64,000 nt of DNA from UBA4416 sp036676295 (GCA_036676295.1 JAKFDE010000027.1:338955-402954); one strand, 5' to 3'; positions 1 through 9,439 are shown, counted from the stretch's first letter. A program made the numbers and translations. The notes: generated from the letters alone by a model not told the origin.

Positions 1-2189
1 ATAGTTTTTGATTTAAAAGGGATTAGTCCCGAAGGATCTAATACATAAACTACAAATTTATAGCGACCAGGTTGCAAAACCGTATACTGGGCAAAGACAT
101 CTTTAGTGTAAGTCCAATTTGTATCAAGCCCCTCAAGTCTATATTTATATTTTAAGTCACCTTCATTTTTTAAGCAAATTGCCTTATAATAAATTTTAAT
201 TGAATTTTGTTCATGTAAAAAAACATAACTACTATCAGAACGTTTACGTTCTCCATTAACAACAAAATTTTCTATATATAAAGGAATATTGCTTTTTTCT
301 GTATATAACTCCTCAACATTTACTACACCAATTCCACTACTTGTTGCAAAATATAATAATTCGTTTTCTTTTATCAATTGATTGATCTCATTGGAAACAA
401 AACCATTTGCTAAATTCATTGTATTAATGGAAAACAGATCATTCTTAAATTCTACCTTAAAGATACCCCGATTTGTTCCTACCCAGATTTTTCCCTGATC
501 ATCTTTGATCATGGACGTACAGATATTGCTTGGCAAGCCATTACTCTCATTAAATTGTTGAAGAATTTTTCCTTTTCTCATGCAAATAACTCCGGCACCT
601 CGTGTTGCAAAATATAAATTATCTCCACTTTTCACTATATCAATAATTCGATTTTTAAGAACCGGATATTTATCTCCTAAATAAGTTAACTCTTTATCCT
701 TCAAAGAAAACAAACCTTCTTTTGTTCCTACTAAGATCCGATCATTATCTACACATAGTGAAAAAGGACTGGGAATATCTATCTTAATACGTTTACATTC
801 TGCTGTATTTTTATCTATAGAAAAAACTTCTCTAGAATTAAATCCTAAAAAACTCTCCGACGTATAGGGTATGGCTTTTTTAACAGAAGCAATTGTATAA
901 ACTCCATTAATAGTTCGCCATAGCACTTTTTTTTCTTTTGTTTTTAAATTGATCATTAAAGGATCTGAACCACAGCACAACAATAAACTATCGCTACCCG
1001 CTAAATACCACGAAGCATAATTAAATTTAGCTTCAACATACTGATGTTTTTTTTTCGACAGATCAACAACGTTTAAATTATTATCAATCGTTAATGCATA
1101 TAATTTTGTTTGATACTTAAAAATAGACAACACTTTGTCTAAATTGAAACCTGAATTTTTATTAAAAAAACTGAACTCAAAAGATGGTATATAAAATAAC
1201 CCTTCTTCAATAGTAGATAACCAAATACCTTTATCTTCGTCTTCAAGAACATACGACACTGTCAGATTTGGCAAACAAATTTCAGGTGTACTTGTAAAGT
1301 CTGCATCTTTATAAATATATGAACCGTGGCCTTTTGTATTAACCCAAACACGGTTTTTACTATCAATCGTTATGTTTAGAATTGCTCCTTTACTTTGATA
1401 ATCTTTTATGCTATCCAATAAAATAGTAAAACCTGTCTTATTTGCCTTTAAGATAGATGTTCCATCTGTGATCAAATAATCTCCATTTTTCTTTTTAATT
1501 GCTGAAACATGTGTTAAAACTCTGTTCAGATATAATGGAGGTGACGATGATTTGAATGGCTTATTAAATTTATCTCTGAAGGAAATACCCATTTTTTTAG
1601 GAATAGAAATGATATCCTCAAAATCATTACCGAAAATAAAACTATGTTTATCCAACTCATTAAGATAAATTTCATTAGTATTAAAATGGTAATTTTTTAA
1701 TTCCTTGTAAAAGGGAGGAAACACTTTGATATAACCACATAAATAATTTGATATATATAATGTATCAGAATGATCGAAAGTAAAATCAAGAGGAAAAGAT
1801 TTTACCAGATCCGATAATTGCACATTAACCGGTATTGAATAAATAGAATCTGTATCATACGAATAATAACACATTTTGCCTGAATAGGTGGCAAACCAAA
1901 TTCTGCCTTTACGATCTTCATGAATTTTAAAAACAGTGTTGTCCACAAGGCCTTTTGAACTATTAAAGGTTCTGAATTCATAGCCGCTAAACCTCACCAC
2001 TCCGGCATCGGTACCAATCCACAAATACTTTTTACTGTCTTGAAAAATATTGTAACACTCTGAACTAGGTAAGCCTTCTTTAATGGAATAGTGACGCAGT
2101 ACAGATGTTTGTGAAGTTAGGTTTAATGTCCACAGGCTAATACTTACTAAAAGTAAAACTCTGAAAGTATTATAACGGCTACCTAACAT
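1..2189 (-). CDS. Two-component-regulator propeller / Y_Y_Y domain sensor protein, partial (C-terminus beyond window)
   Basis: An open frame runs from an ATG at 2189 to the left edge of the window with no stop, about 729 codons. The start gives a signal-peptide-like segment (residues about 8-26, hydrophobic, ending near TSQ). Beta-propeller repeats of the Reg_prop type follow, for example EGLPSS...YNIFQDSKKYLWIGTDAGV near residue 35 and DDQGKIWVGTNRGIF further on. The last visible part is a Y_Y_Y domain (YKYRLEGLDTNWT, about residues 679-691). In Bacteroidota this arrangement normally continues into a transmembrane segment and then a histidine kinase, LytTR or AraC output module, none of which can be seen here. 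Role: extracytoplasmic sensing, ligand unknown. The frame was checked by hand at both ends; individual propeller boundaries are approximate. Confidence 0.85.
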   Translation of the reverse strand, partial: MLGSRYNTFRVLLLVSISLWTLNLTSQTSVLRHYSIKEGLPSSECYNIFQDSKKYLWIGTDAGVVRFSGYEFRTFNSSKGLVDNTVFKIHEDRKGRIWFATYSGKMCYYSYDTDSIYSIPVNVQLSDLVKSFPLDFTFDHSDTLYISNYLCGYIKVFPPFYKELKNYHFNTNEIYLNELDKHSFIFGNDFEDIISIPKKMGISFRDKFNKPFKSSSPPLYLNRVLTHVSAIKKKNGDYLITDGTSILKANKTGFTILLDSIKDYQSKGAILNITIDSKNRVWVNTKGHGSYIYKDADFTSTPEICLPNLTVSYVLEDEDKGIWLSTIEEGLFYIPSFEFSFFNKNSGFNLDKVLSIFKYQTKLYALTIDNNLNVVDLSKKKHQYVEAKFNYASWYLAGSDSLLLCCGSDPLMINLKTKEKKVLWRTINGVYTIASVKKAIPYTSESFLGFNSREVFSIDKNTAECKRIKIDIPSPFSLCVDNDRILVGTKEGLFSLKDKELTYLGDKYPVLKNRIIDIVKSGDNLYFATRGAGVICMRKGKILQQFNESNGLPSNICTSMIKDDQGKIWVGTNRGIFKVEFKNDLFSINTMNLANGFVSNEINQLIKENELLYFATSSGIGVVNVEELYTEKSNIPLYIENFVVNGERKRSDSSYVFLHEQNSIKIYYKAICLKNEGDLKYKYRLEGLDTNWTYTKDVFAQYTVLQPGRYKFVVYVLDPSGLIPFKSKT

Positions 2190-2304
2190 AGCTTAAATTT
2201 AGTGTTTGTTATGATATTTACATACAACCTTGTATAGAAAATGGAATTTAATCTGCTCTATTACGTTAAATACTCAGCTAAACATGTGAGCTACTAATTT
2301 AAGA

Positions 2305-2335
2305 TTGCTGTTAGGACATATCCGGGGGAAATTTG
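2305..2335 (+). promoter_or_regulatory. Putative Bacteroidota-type promoter upstream of the 2372 gene
   Basis: TTG at 2305-2307 is followed after 20 bases by GAAATTTG (2328-2335), one mismatch from the -7 consensus TAnnTTTG. The -7 element overlaps the TTG at 2333 that could otherwise be read as a start codon, which favours the ATG at 2372. Seen by eye only. Confidence 0.35.
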
Positions 2336-2371
2336 CATAATACTTGTTTACTCAAGTTCAAACACCTGATT

Positions 2372-2851
2372 ATGTCCTCTAAAAATACAATAACCTACCG
2401 AAACTGGACTTTTGATTTTAATCAAAAACTAACGCATTGTATTTATAATAACATATTGTGTGGTAAGGCCAGTATGGAATCATCCAGAGTTCATAAAAAC
2501 TTTTTAAACAAACGCGATTTTCTTTTCCCTGAGGAAATATTAGACCTGTTTTCTCTCTTAGGTATTGATTATACAAAAGACACTAAAATGAATCCGAAAG
2601 TTTTAGAAAATGGTCAAATTTGTTACGAAGGAAATTTTCAATTTATTGGGAATTTAATTAAAGGTAAAAGCTGTAAAATAGAATTGAATAATGAACATAC
2701 TATTTTTGAACTAACTCCAATAAATGATCAATTTTCAATAGGATTTCATCAAGATGATGCGCCTTTTTTTAACCAGCATGTCATTCACGTTGAATTTTCA
2801 GTGTTAGAATCTAAACCGGTTGTTTCAAAAAACAAAGAAGCTACAGCTTAG
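2372..2851 (+). CDS. Hypothetical protein, 159 aa
   Basis: I do not recognise a family. The frame can be extended to a TTG at 2333, but that codon lies inside a promoter-like element, so I place the start at the ATG at 2372 (MSSKNTITYRNWTFDF). The protein is soluble, with no signal peptide or membrane segment. It has mixed composition with several aromatic residues, a run of charged and turn residues in the middle, and an Ala/Lys/Glu tail. It ends 11 bases inside the 3' end of the convergent threonine aldolase gene. Because it is single and flanked by an unrelated sensor and an aldolase, context gives no function. The long intact frame with Bacteroidota-like codon use makes it a likely real gene. 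Confidence 0.6.
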   Translation: MSSKNTITYRNWTFDFNQKLTHCIYNNILCGKASMESSRVHKNFLNKRDFLFPEEILDLFSLLGIDYTKDTKMNPKVLENGQICYEGNFQFIGNLIKGKSCKIELNNEHTIFELTPINDQFSIGFHQDDAPFFNQHVIHVEFSVLESKPVVSKNKEATA

Positions 2852-3863
2852 TTCTTAAAACGTTTACCAATTTATCCAGCATCTCATCCGTAAAATCCAA
2901 ATGTGTTACAAAGCGAATGGTTTGTTTACCAAAGGCTGCCATTTTAATGTGATGTGGTTTCAACATTTCTTCGAAAGAAGCTGCTGAGTATTTATCGGTT
3001 AAATTAAAAATAAGAATATTTGTATCTACCGGCATTACACTCTCAATAAATGGTAATTGTTTTAATTCAGCTTCTATTTGCTTGGCTCTTTTATGATCTT
3101 CTTTTAATCGCTCAACGTTATTATCTAAAGCATAAATACCGGCTGCTGCTAAAAAACCTGCCTGACGCATCCCACCTCCAAATACTTTACGCACACGACG
3201 TGCTTTTTTGATAAAAGGCTTAGTTCCTAATAATAATGAACCAACCGGAGCACCCAACCCTTTACTTAAACATACCGAAATGGAATCAAATTGGTCTCCA
3301 ATATCCTGTGTTGATTCTTTAGTTTCAACCAATGCATTAAATATACGTGCACCATCTAAATGCAAAGGCAAATTTTTCTCAAGACAAAATGCTCTTATCT
3401 TTTTAATTTCTGGTAATGTATAGTAGCTTCCACCTGCCCTGTTCACCGTATTTTCTAAACTTACTAATGCTGTTCGGGTTAACCAATCGTAATCAGCATT
3501 GATATTTTGTTCGATGTGATCAACTGTAATTCTACCTCTGTTGCCTTGCACTAAACGTGCCTGTACACCAGAATTGGAGGCAATACCGCCACCTTCATAA
3601 TTATAAATGTGTGAATTCACATCACAGATCAATTCATCGCCGGGTTGAGTGTGACACTTAATAGCGATCTGATTAGTCATCGTACCACTTGGACAAAACA
3701 AAGCCGCTTCTTTGTTAAATAGCCTTGCCGTCTTTTCTTCTAAAGCTAGTATAGTTGGATCTTCATTAAACACATCGTCGCCAACTTCTGCACTCATCAT
3801 TGCATCGTACATGCCTTTAGTAGGCTTGGTTACTGTATCGCTTCTTAAATCAATTATCATCAC
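2841..3863 (-). CDS. ltaE: Low-specificity L-threonine aldolase
   Basis: PLP-dependent fold-type I aldolase that cleaves L-threonine or L-allo-threonine to glycine and acetaldehyde in the cytoplasm. Seen: the family opening IDLRSDTVTKPT (residues 3-14), EVGDDVFNEDPT, the FCPSGTMTNQIA segment near residue 56-67, the LHLDGARIFNA segment near 167-177 whose Asp contacts the PLP pyridine nitrogen, and the Schiff-base lysine in CLSKGLGAPVGS (K201). The 340-aa length is normal for the family. It is read from the ATG at 3863, or from the adjacent second Met. It lies 2 bp downstream of the glycosyltransferase gene, so the two may share a transcript, though no functional link is evident. Confidence 0.93.
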   Translation of the reverse strand: MMIIDLRSDTVTKPTKGMYDAMMSAEVGDDVFNEDPTILALEEKTARLFNKEAALFCPSGTMTNQIAIKCHTQPGDELICDVNSHIYNYEGGGIASNSGVQARLVQGNRGRITVDHIEQNINADYDWLTRTALVSLENTVNRAGGSYYTLPEIKKIRAFCLEKNLPLHLDGARIFNALVETKESTQDIGDQFDSISVCLSKGLGAPVGSLLLGTKPFIKKARRVRKVFGGGMRQAGFLAAAGIYALDNNVERLKEDHKRAKQIEAELKQLPFIESVMPVDTNILIFNLTDKYSAASFEEMLKPHHIKMAAFGKQTIRFVTHLDFTDEMLDKLVNVLRTKL

Positions 3864-3865
3864 AA

Positions 3866-5605
3866 TTATTTTTTAAAATTTAGATCCCGAACATAAAAAA
3901 TAAATCCATTTTTCTTGTAAAGCATTTTCAGATTAGGACAATTCTTTTTTACAACTTCCTCATCAGTTATTTTTGCTACAAAACAGGCATTACCTTTAAT
4001 ATTACCATCAATTAACCAGTGTGTATGGATCAATCCAAAGGATGTAGAAACATTTACTCCAATATTTTCAAGTTCAACAGCTTTATGTACAAGATATTTT
4101 TTTAATTCATCATTTTTTACCATCTCCGGTTTTATCTCACCATAAAATAACGAAGCGTAACTTTTAAATCCGATAGTTTCGACTTCAATATTATTTTTAG
4201 CACAAGCCTTATAAAACTCAATAGCCGCATGTTGTGAGTATTGTTCAATTTTTGGAGCAATAAGCATGATCAAACAATAAGTAGTAATTAAAGAACTTAA
4301 AAAGATGCCATAAATAAATTTACGTTGGCCTTGTTTTATTTTTGTTAAACAGAAAATTATAATTATTAAAAACAATAGCCCAATTAACCATTCAAAACCA
4401 CTCCAAGCCACATTGGCTTTTAAATTTTCTACGGCAAACTGATCGTCAATTAAATTACTTGACAATAACCAAGGTTTAAAAAATGGAATACAGCCTACTA
4501 AAATAAAAGCCAACCCCATTAAAGCGGTAACAATAAAGAATGATACTTGTAACCATTTTTTCCAGTTATACTGGGCACTTAGTAGTTTTTGAATGGCATA
4601 GGTTGCTAAATAGGTTAGCGGAAAATAACACAAAGATGAATAATGCACGATCTTGGTTTTTACAATAGAAAACAAGATCAATACTACCCAAAACAAACAC
4701 AACATCCAGCGTTTGCTATGCATTTGAAAAGGTGTATCACTCAATGATCTTTTGTGTGCCAAGATCAAAAAAAACGATGAGGGGAAACAGCCTAAGAGTA
4801 ATACCACAAAATGATAAATAAAAGGCCCTCCATGATCGGCATCTTCTGTTTTAAATAAACGCAGCTGATAATCGATAAATTCTTTGATAATATGTCCATT
4901 GCCTTTTATTAATTCAACAGCAAACCAGCTTAAACCAGTTATTAAAAACGACAAGAAAAAAACAAGTAGAAATTTAGTTGACGATATTTTTTTAAAGCGT
5001 GCTAAAATAAAAAATACCGTAACTGTTAAGCCCACTAAAATTAAAGCCGCAGGGCCTTTGGTTAATAATGCCAAACCTAAAAAGAAACCTGCCAGTAAAG
5101 CCGTTTTGTAACCATACTTACCAACCGGGTTGTTAGTGTGTTGGATCAAATAAAATACCGAAACATAGATCAATAAATTAAACCATGGATCGATGATGCC
5201 ACTTTTAAAAAACAGATGTGGCAATAATGTTGAAGCATAAACAAAAGCCCAGGTTAAACCAAATCGTCTGTCATTTAATTTTTTACCGGTACCGTATATT
5301 ACTAACAATGTAATAACACCACACAAGGCATTTGGAAAACGAGCCGCAAACTCATTAACACCAAAGACATTCATACTTAAGGCTTGTAACCAAATAAACA
5401 AAGGAGGTTTTTCCCAAAAGGGCTGAAAGTATAATTGTACGTTGGAGTAATTATCAGACACCAGCATTTCGCGGGCACACTCTGCAAAATTGATCTCATC
5501 CCAATCAAACAAAGGCATGTTACCGATAAAGGGTATAAACAATAAAGATGCCGCAAAGATAATGAATGCGTAGGCCTTTGTATCTGTATTTAATAACTTA
5601 AACAA
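3866..5605 (-). CDS. ArnT/PMT-type (GT39/GT83-like) membrane glycosyltransferase
   Basis: Integral membrane transferase that uses a polyprenyl-phosphate sugar to modify lipid or protein targets on the periplasmic side. Seen: the catalytic first-loop signature GNMPLFDWDEINFAE with the acidic pair, WEKPPLFIWL, and about a dozen hydrophobic segments followed by a C-terminal soluble tail of about 100 residues. The frame stays open up to an ATG at 5710, but that would overlap the PAP2 gene by 113 bp and gives an atypical N-terminus. A TTG at 5605 overlaps the PAP2 stop by 8 bp and places the protein start directly before the first membrane segment, so I use it. It sits with a PAP2 phosphatase, which could recycle polyprenyl carriers (inference). 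Substrate unknown. Confidence 0.85.
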   Translation of the reverse strand: MFKLLNTDTKAYAFIIFAASLLFIPFIGNMPLFDWDEINFAECAREMLVSDNYSNVQLYFQPFWEKPPLFIWLQALSMNVFGVNEFAARFPNALCGVITLLVIYGTGKKLNDRRFGLTWAFVYASTLLPHLFFKSGIIDPWFNLLIYVSVFYLIQHTNNPVGKYGYKTALLAGFFLGLALLTKGPAALILVGLTVTVFFILARFKKISSTKFLLVFFLSFLITGLSWFAVELIKGNGHIIKEFIDYQLRLFKTEDADHGGPFIYHFVVLLLGCFPSSFFLILAHKRSLSDTPFQMHSKRWMLCLFWVVLILFSIVKTKIVHYSSLCYFPLTYLATYAIQKLLSAQYNWKKWLQVSFFIVTALMGLAFILVGCIPFFKPWLLSSNLIDDQFAVENLKANVAWSGFEWLIGLLFLIIIIFCLTKIKQGQRKFIYGIFLSSLITTYCLIMLIAPKIEQYSQHAAIEFYKACAKNNIEVETIGFKSYASLFYGEIKPEMVKNDELKKYLVHKAVELENIGVNVSTSFGLIHTHWLIDGNIKGNACFVAKITDEEVVKKNCPNLKMLYKKNGFIFYVRDLNFKK

Positions 5606-6272
5606 TCTTTTTATTTTTAGATAATAATTTTGGCAATGTTGTATCAAAGCGTTGTGAAGATACTCGATTATAAAACACAACATAAAACAAGATGGAAAAA
5701 AGAGTTCCAATAATAGATCCTACATAAATATCTACCAGCCAATGCTGTGATAAATACGTACGGCTAAACGCTGCTAAAAATGCCAAAAACAAAAACAAGA
5801 ATTTAAGGAAATGATTTTTAGTCATAAATATTAAACAAAAAAACAAGGCAAATGCTGATAAGGCGTGCCCGCTGGGAAATGAATTTAAGCCTAACATATC
5901 AACACCTTCTACCTCTTTTAGTTCTTCGCGCACAAAATACTGAAACACAAAATGCGGGCGATAGATCTCGGCAAACAACCAATGTTTCATAATTGTTGAA
6001 AATAAAGCTGCCCCAAAATAAGACAGTAGCACATACATCGCTTTTCGAATACTGATAAAAGCCAAAACTAAGGCTACCAAAAAAGCAAATAGACCGTCTC
6101 CAAAATGTGTGGCATATTTAAAAATTAAATCTAAAAATTCATTTCCTACGTGAGCATTAATGGCTTTATGAATTTGTACTTTACCGGTATTCAATAAGAT
6201 ATTACCTACATATAGTAATGTAACAAGGTACACTAAAAGATAAATGCTATTTTGTTTCAAAAAATTCTTCAA
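5598..6272 (-). CDS. PAP2-superfamily membrane phosphatase
   Basis: Six-helix membrane phosphatase of the phosphatidic-acid phosphatase type 2 family. All three catalytic motifs are present: K96...R105-P106, P133-S-G-H136, and S170-R...H177...D181. Members remove phosphate from undecaprenyl pyrophosphate, phosphatidylglycerol phosphate or lipid A; the sequence does not tell which. The 224-aa length is normal. The gene is 6 bp downstream of a small secreted protein gene and overlaps the glycosyltransferase gene. This suggests an envelope operon in the order 6950, 6272, 5605, then threonine aldolase. Confidence 0.88.
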   Translation of the reverse strand: MKNFLKQNSIYLLVYLVTLLYVGNILLNTGKVQIHKAINAHVGNEFLDLIFKYATHFGDGLFAFLVALVLAFISIRKAMYVLLSYFGAALFSTIMKHWLFAEIYRPHFVFQYFVREELKEVEGVDMLGLNSFPSGHALSAFALFFCLIFMTKNHFLKFLFLFLAFLAAFSRTYLSQHWLVDIYVGSIIGTLFSILFYVVFYNRVSSQRFDTTLPKLLSKNKKIV

Positions 6273-6278
6273 GGAAAT

Positions 6279-6950
6279 TTATTTTTTAGTGGTGGAGGTA
6301 GAATCTTTTGGTTTATTTGGACTTTGAATAGGTGGTAAAGGTTTGATCGTGGCTTTAAAAGGTTTATCACTAGCTGCAATTTCGCAGGAAGTAACAATGG
6401 CTTGTTTCACCACTTTCATGATACAATCTGTAGGTTGTACGTAAATTTTTTTAACGGTGCTATCAGGCATTGTAAACGACATATCAGTGGCAAAGCTCTT
6501 TGGCCCTTCAAACACAAAGGGATCTTTAAAATAATCTTCCAGATGAATATCTTTAATATGTATCTTTTTACCTAAGATCATGGTATATAACTCAAAAATA
6601 GCTCTGGTGATCTTTATAGAAATTTCGTTCTTTTTATTATCGTAAGCTATTTTTACATTACCCACCACTTGTGTTTTATAATTAAAAGGACCAACATTAA
6701 CCTTTGCATCGCAGTTAAAAAAACTACTATCTGGCATTAAATTAATTTTGGGATTTATTATCGTCCAATCGTAGTGTCCTTTAATATAGAGGACTTCATA
6801 CTCATTGGTCCCTTTTATTTCGCCCACAGCCGTAAATACTTTATTAATGGAGTTTTCGTTGAGTACAAATGCAAAATCGCTATAACTTTGCCCTTTTGTA
6901 AGGAGAGAATATGTTATAAAAAAAAGAAAACTAATTGTTTTGAATTGCAT
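6279..6950 (-). CDS. Secreted hypothetical protein, 223 aa
   Basis: The N-terminus (MQFKTISFLFFITYSLLTKGQS) is a clear signal peptide with cleavage expected after KGQ. The mature part alternates short beta-like stretches (KVNVGPFNYKTQVVGNVKIAY, then EISIKITRAIFEL) and ends in a Pro/Lys/Ser/Thr-rich tail, which is low complexity. I do not recognise a family with confidence. The repeated beta pattern with amphipathic strands would suit a lipid- or polymer-binding periplasmic protein, but that is a guess. It is the first gene of the run leading to the PAP2 phosphatase (6-bp gap) and is divergent from fumarylacetoacetase. Confidence 0.7.
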   Translation of the reverse strand: MQFKTISFLFFITYSLLTKGQSYSDFAFVLNENSINKVFTAVGEIKGTNEYEVLYIKGHYDWTIINPKINLMPDSSFFNCDAKVNVGPFNYKTQVVGNVKIAYDNKKNEISIKITRAIFELYTMILGKKIHIKDIHLEDYFKDPFVFEGPKSFATDMSFTMPDSTVKKIYVQPTDCIMKVVKQAIVTSCEIAASDKPFKATIKPLPPIQSPNKPKDSTSTTKK

Positions 6951-6970
6951 GTTACAAATGTATACTTTTG
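6939..6970 (+). promoter_or_regulatory. Putative promoter of fumarylacetoacetase
   Basis: TTTG (6939-6942), a 20-base spacer, then TACTTTTG (6963-6970), a full match to the Bacteroidota -7 consensus TAnnTTTG. It would give a leader of about 70 bases before the ATG at 7048. The -7 element lies in the left arm of a nested inverted repeat (6960-7016). Confidence 0.5.
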
Positions 6971-7016
6971 GCTATTATTTACTTTAATTAAAAGTAAAAA
7001 CTTACTAAAAGTATAC
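6960..7016. promoter_or_regulatory. Nested inverted repeats in the divergent 6279/fah intergenic region
   Basis: Outer arms GTATACTTTT (6960-6969) and AAAAGTATAC (7007-7016) are perfect complements. Inside them lie TTTACTTT (6978-6985) and AAAGTAAA (6991-6998), also perfect. The left outer arm contains the -7 element. It could be an operator for a dimeric regulator or a leader hairpin; no regulator gene is adjacent. Confidence 0.45.
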
Positions 7017-7047
7017 TACACAATTTTGTTATTTTAACTAAAAAAAT

Positions 7048-8322
7048 ATGATGATCAAAGCCAATAATCCCGCCCTTAAATCATGGATAGAAGTTGCTGC
7101 AAATTCTGATTTCCCAATTCAAAATTTACCATTTGGTATTTATGGTGATAAAACCACCAAGCACCACGCCTGCTCTGCCATTGGCGAATACATCATTGAT
7201 TTGTATGAATTGGCTAACGCGGGTCTTTTGAACAATTTGGTGATTGATAAAGAAGTGTTTAATAATGCACACTTAAATAATTTTATTGAATTGGGTAAAT
7301 CTACCACCCGACAATTAAGAGACCGTTTATCTGATCTTTTGGAGGTCAATAATCAGGAATTACAAGGTAATAAAGCCGTTTTTAATACCATTTTCAAACT
7401 ACAAAAAGATGTAACGATGTTAATGCCGGTAAAAGTAGGAGATTACACCGATTTTTACAGCAGTATAGACCACGCTATTAATATTGGTACTATGATCCGT
7501 GATCCTAAAAACGCCTTGATGCCAAATTGGAAACACTTACCTGTAGGTTACCATGGCCGTGCCTCAAGTATCTGCGTGAGCGGACATACGTTTTACCGTC
7601 CAAAAGGACAACAAAAGCCTGCTGACGCCGAATTACCGGTTTATGGCCCCAGCAAATTACTGGATATTGAATTAGAAACTGCTTTTATTATTGGAAAATC
7701 CACTCTAATGGGTGAAAGTGTGAGTACGGAAAGAGCTGATGATTATATTTTTGGAATGGTATTATTTAACGATTGGAGCGCACGCGACATACAAACCTGG
7801 GAATATGTGCCATTAGGACCATTTTTATCAAAGAATTTTGCGTCAACCATTTCGCCATGGATAGTAACTTTAGATGCCTTAGAGCCATTTAGAACTAAAG
7901 GTTATGTACAAGATCCTGAAGTATTACCTTATTTAAAATACGATGGCGATAAAAATGTGGATATTAAACTGGAAGTATTTTTAACCCCTGAAGGTGGCGA
8001 AGCCAATAGTATTTGTACCTCTAACTACAAGTATATGTACTGGACCATGGAACAACAATTAGCACACCATACCGTAAACGGTTGTAATATTAATGTAGGT
8101 GATATGATGGCCAGTGGAACCATTAGTGGACCTGAACCACACGAATACGGTAGTATGATGGAACTTACATGGCGCGGCACCAAACCTTTAAAATTAAAGG
8201 ATGGCAGCGAACGTAAGTTTGTGAACGATAACGATACAATTACCATAAAAGGTTATTGCCAAAACAATGGTGTGCGTATTGGTTTTGGAAATTGTACAGC
8301 TAAATTATTACCTGCTATTTAA
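7048..8322 (+). CDS. fahA: Fumarylacetoacetase
   Basis: Last enzyme of tyrosine/homogentisate breakdown: hydrolyses 4-fumarylacetoacetate to fumarate and acetoacetate (EC 3.7.1.2). Seen: the small N-terminal domain (about 1-120), then the FAH fold with DYTDFYSSIDHA (D132/D135 metal side, H142 catalytic base), the PVGYHGRASS segment near 165-174, the metal-binding acidic run LDIELE (about 205-210) and NDWSARDIQTWEY. The 424-aa length fits the eukaryote-type enzyme also found in Bacteroidota. Either Met1 or Met2 may start. No other tyrosine-degradation gene (hmgA, hpd) is in the window, so the gene stands alone, ending at a strong terminator. Confidence 0.95.
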   Translation: MMIKANNPALKSWIEVAANSDFPIQNLPFGIYGDKTTKHHACSAIGEYIIDLYELANAGLLNNLVIDKEVFNNAHLNNFIELGKSTTRQLRDRLSDLLEVNNQELQGNKAVFNTIFKLQKDVTMLMPVKVGDYTDFYSSIDHAINIGTMIRDPKNALMPNWKHLPVGYHGRASSICVSGHTFYRPKGQQKPADAELPVYGPSKLLDIELETAFIIGKSTLMGESVSTERADDYIFGMVLFNDWSARDIQTWEYVPLGPFLSKNFASTISPWIVTLDALEPFRTKGYVQDPEVLPYLKYDGDKNVDIKLEVFLTPEGGEANSICTSNYKYMYWTMEQQLAHHTVNGCNINVGDMMASGTISGPEPHEYGSMMELTWRGTKPLKLKDGSERKFVNDNDTITIKGYCQNNGVRIGFGNCTAKLLPAI

Positions 8323-8397
8323 CTGAATAAATGTAAATTATCATATTATTACGCGTGTTTTTTTCTTTAACGCTTGTTTTTCTTCCCTTATAAAATT

Positions 8398-8434
8398 TAA
8401 ATCCTCTAGCTTATTAAACTAGAGGATTTTTTTA
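8398..8434 (+). terminator. Rho-independent terminator after fumarylacetoacetase
   Basis: Perfect 9-bp stem ATCCTCTAG (8401-8409) / CTAGAGGAT (8419-8427), extended by A-T pairs and followed by a T run. It lies 76 bases after the fah stop. Confidence 0.85.
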
Positions 8435-8606
8435 TTAAAGCATTGATATTACTGAAACAGAGAAGCTAACTCGTTATTACATGGGCTATTTGTAGCCTTC
8501 TGTATTTATACAATTTTTTCAAAAATCTTACATCCTTAACTCTTAACCCATAGTTGGGATGTGTGAACAAATAGATGTTGCCACCTTTGAAAAAAATAAA
8601 TAACAT

Positions 8607-9416
8607 ATGAAAACATCTATTACAACATTCGACAAAGTAAAAAATAACCAAAACAAATTATCATTAGTTGGTATAATGACTTTGTGTTTAATTTTAGTTT
8701 TTAAACCAAGTATTACTTTATCTCAACCCCTTGAGCCTATTATTACATTATCTCAACTTCATAAATCGGCCCCTCAACCACCGGTTCTTCCTAAATATAA
8801 AGTAGGTATAGAAATTGGTTCAAATTTATCAGGTAACGGGCATGGTACCTTTTATGAAGGAGGAGTAACCCTTTCAAACAAAAAAAATGTTTTTTTGATT
8901 GGAACTTGTATTCAAAAACGTAAAACTGAATTATGCGGACTTAATTTTAATTATATGAGAACTATTCTTAGTAGAAATAATTTCTCAAAAAGATCAGCAG
9001 CATCTTTAGAAGAAATGGACGAATTTGAAAGAATGGAAGCGATCGAAGAAATGGAAGAATTGGCCGCTATTAAAAACAGTGACGTTCCTGACAGATTTCA
9101 ATTATTTTTCTTTACAAAAGCACAATACATTCATAAAGCAAGTTTAAGTTTTAACGGAGTTAAAAATGAAGAAAATTTTGATAGAGAAAAAAACAATGAT
9201 ATTAAAACAGATTTCAGCAACTATAAAACATCAACTGTTGAATTTTATGCTGGTTTTGGCCTTAACCTAAACATTAGCAAAAGCTTAACCTGGACAAACA
9301 GTATTGGTTTCGGTACTTATTATCACCTAAACTATATTCACGGAATGTATAAAGACCAAATTGCTCCGGTAATGATGTTAAGAACCAGCATACGAATAAA
9401 CAGCTTTAGTAAATAA
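8607..9416 (+). CDS. Secreted/outer-membrane hypothetical protein, 269 aa
   Basis: No recognised family. The N-terminus has a charged start and a hydrophobic segment (about residues 19-38, LVGIMTLCLILVF...) that would act as a signal peptide, with cleavage around TLSQ. The mature part shows alternating polar/apolar strands (YKVGIEIGSNLSG, VEFYAGFGLNLNIS, TWTNSIGFGTYYHLNY) typical of a small outer-membrane beta barrel. In the middle (about 125-150) is a highly acidic segment rich in Glu and Met. It ends in an aromatic-free SFSK, unlike a canonical barrel C-terminus. It is followed by two plus-strand signalling genes but with sizeable gaps, so an operon is uncertain. Confidence 0.65.
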   Translation: MKTSITTFDKVKNNQNKLSLVGIMTLCLILVFKPSITLSQPLEPIITLSQLHKSAPQPPVLPKYKVGIEIGSNLSGNGHGTFYEGGVTLSNKKNVFLIGTCIQKRKTELCGLNFNYMRTILSRNNFSKRSAASLEEMDEFERMEAIEEMEELAAIKNSDVPDRFQLFFFTKAQYIHKASLSFNGVKNEENFDREKNNDIKTDFSNYKTSTVEFYAGFGLNLNISKSLTWTNSIGFGTYYHLNYIHGMYKDQIAPVMMLRTSIRINSFSK

Positions 9417-9439
9417 TATACCACTATAAATAAATCTAC

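Noticed and set aside
8466..8651. 61-codon minus-strand frame upstream of the 8607 gene
   Set aside because: It overlaps the start of a better-supported plus-strand gene and has an unlikely Cys/Phe/Tyr-rich composition.
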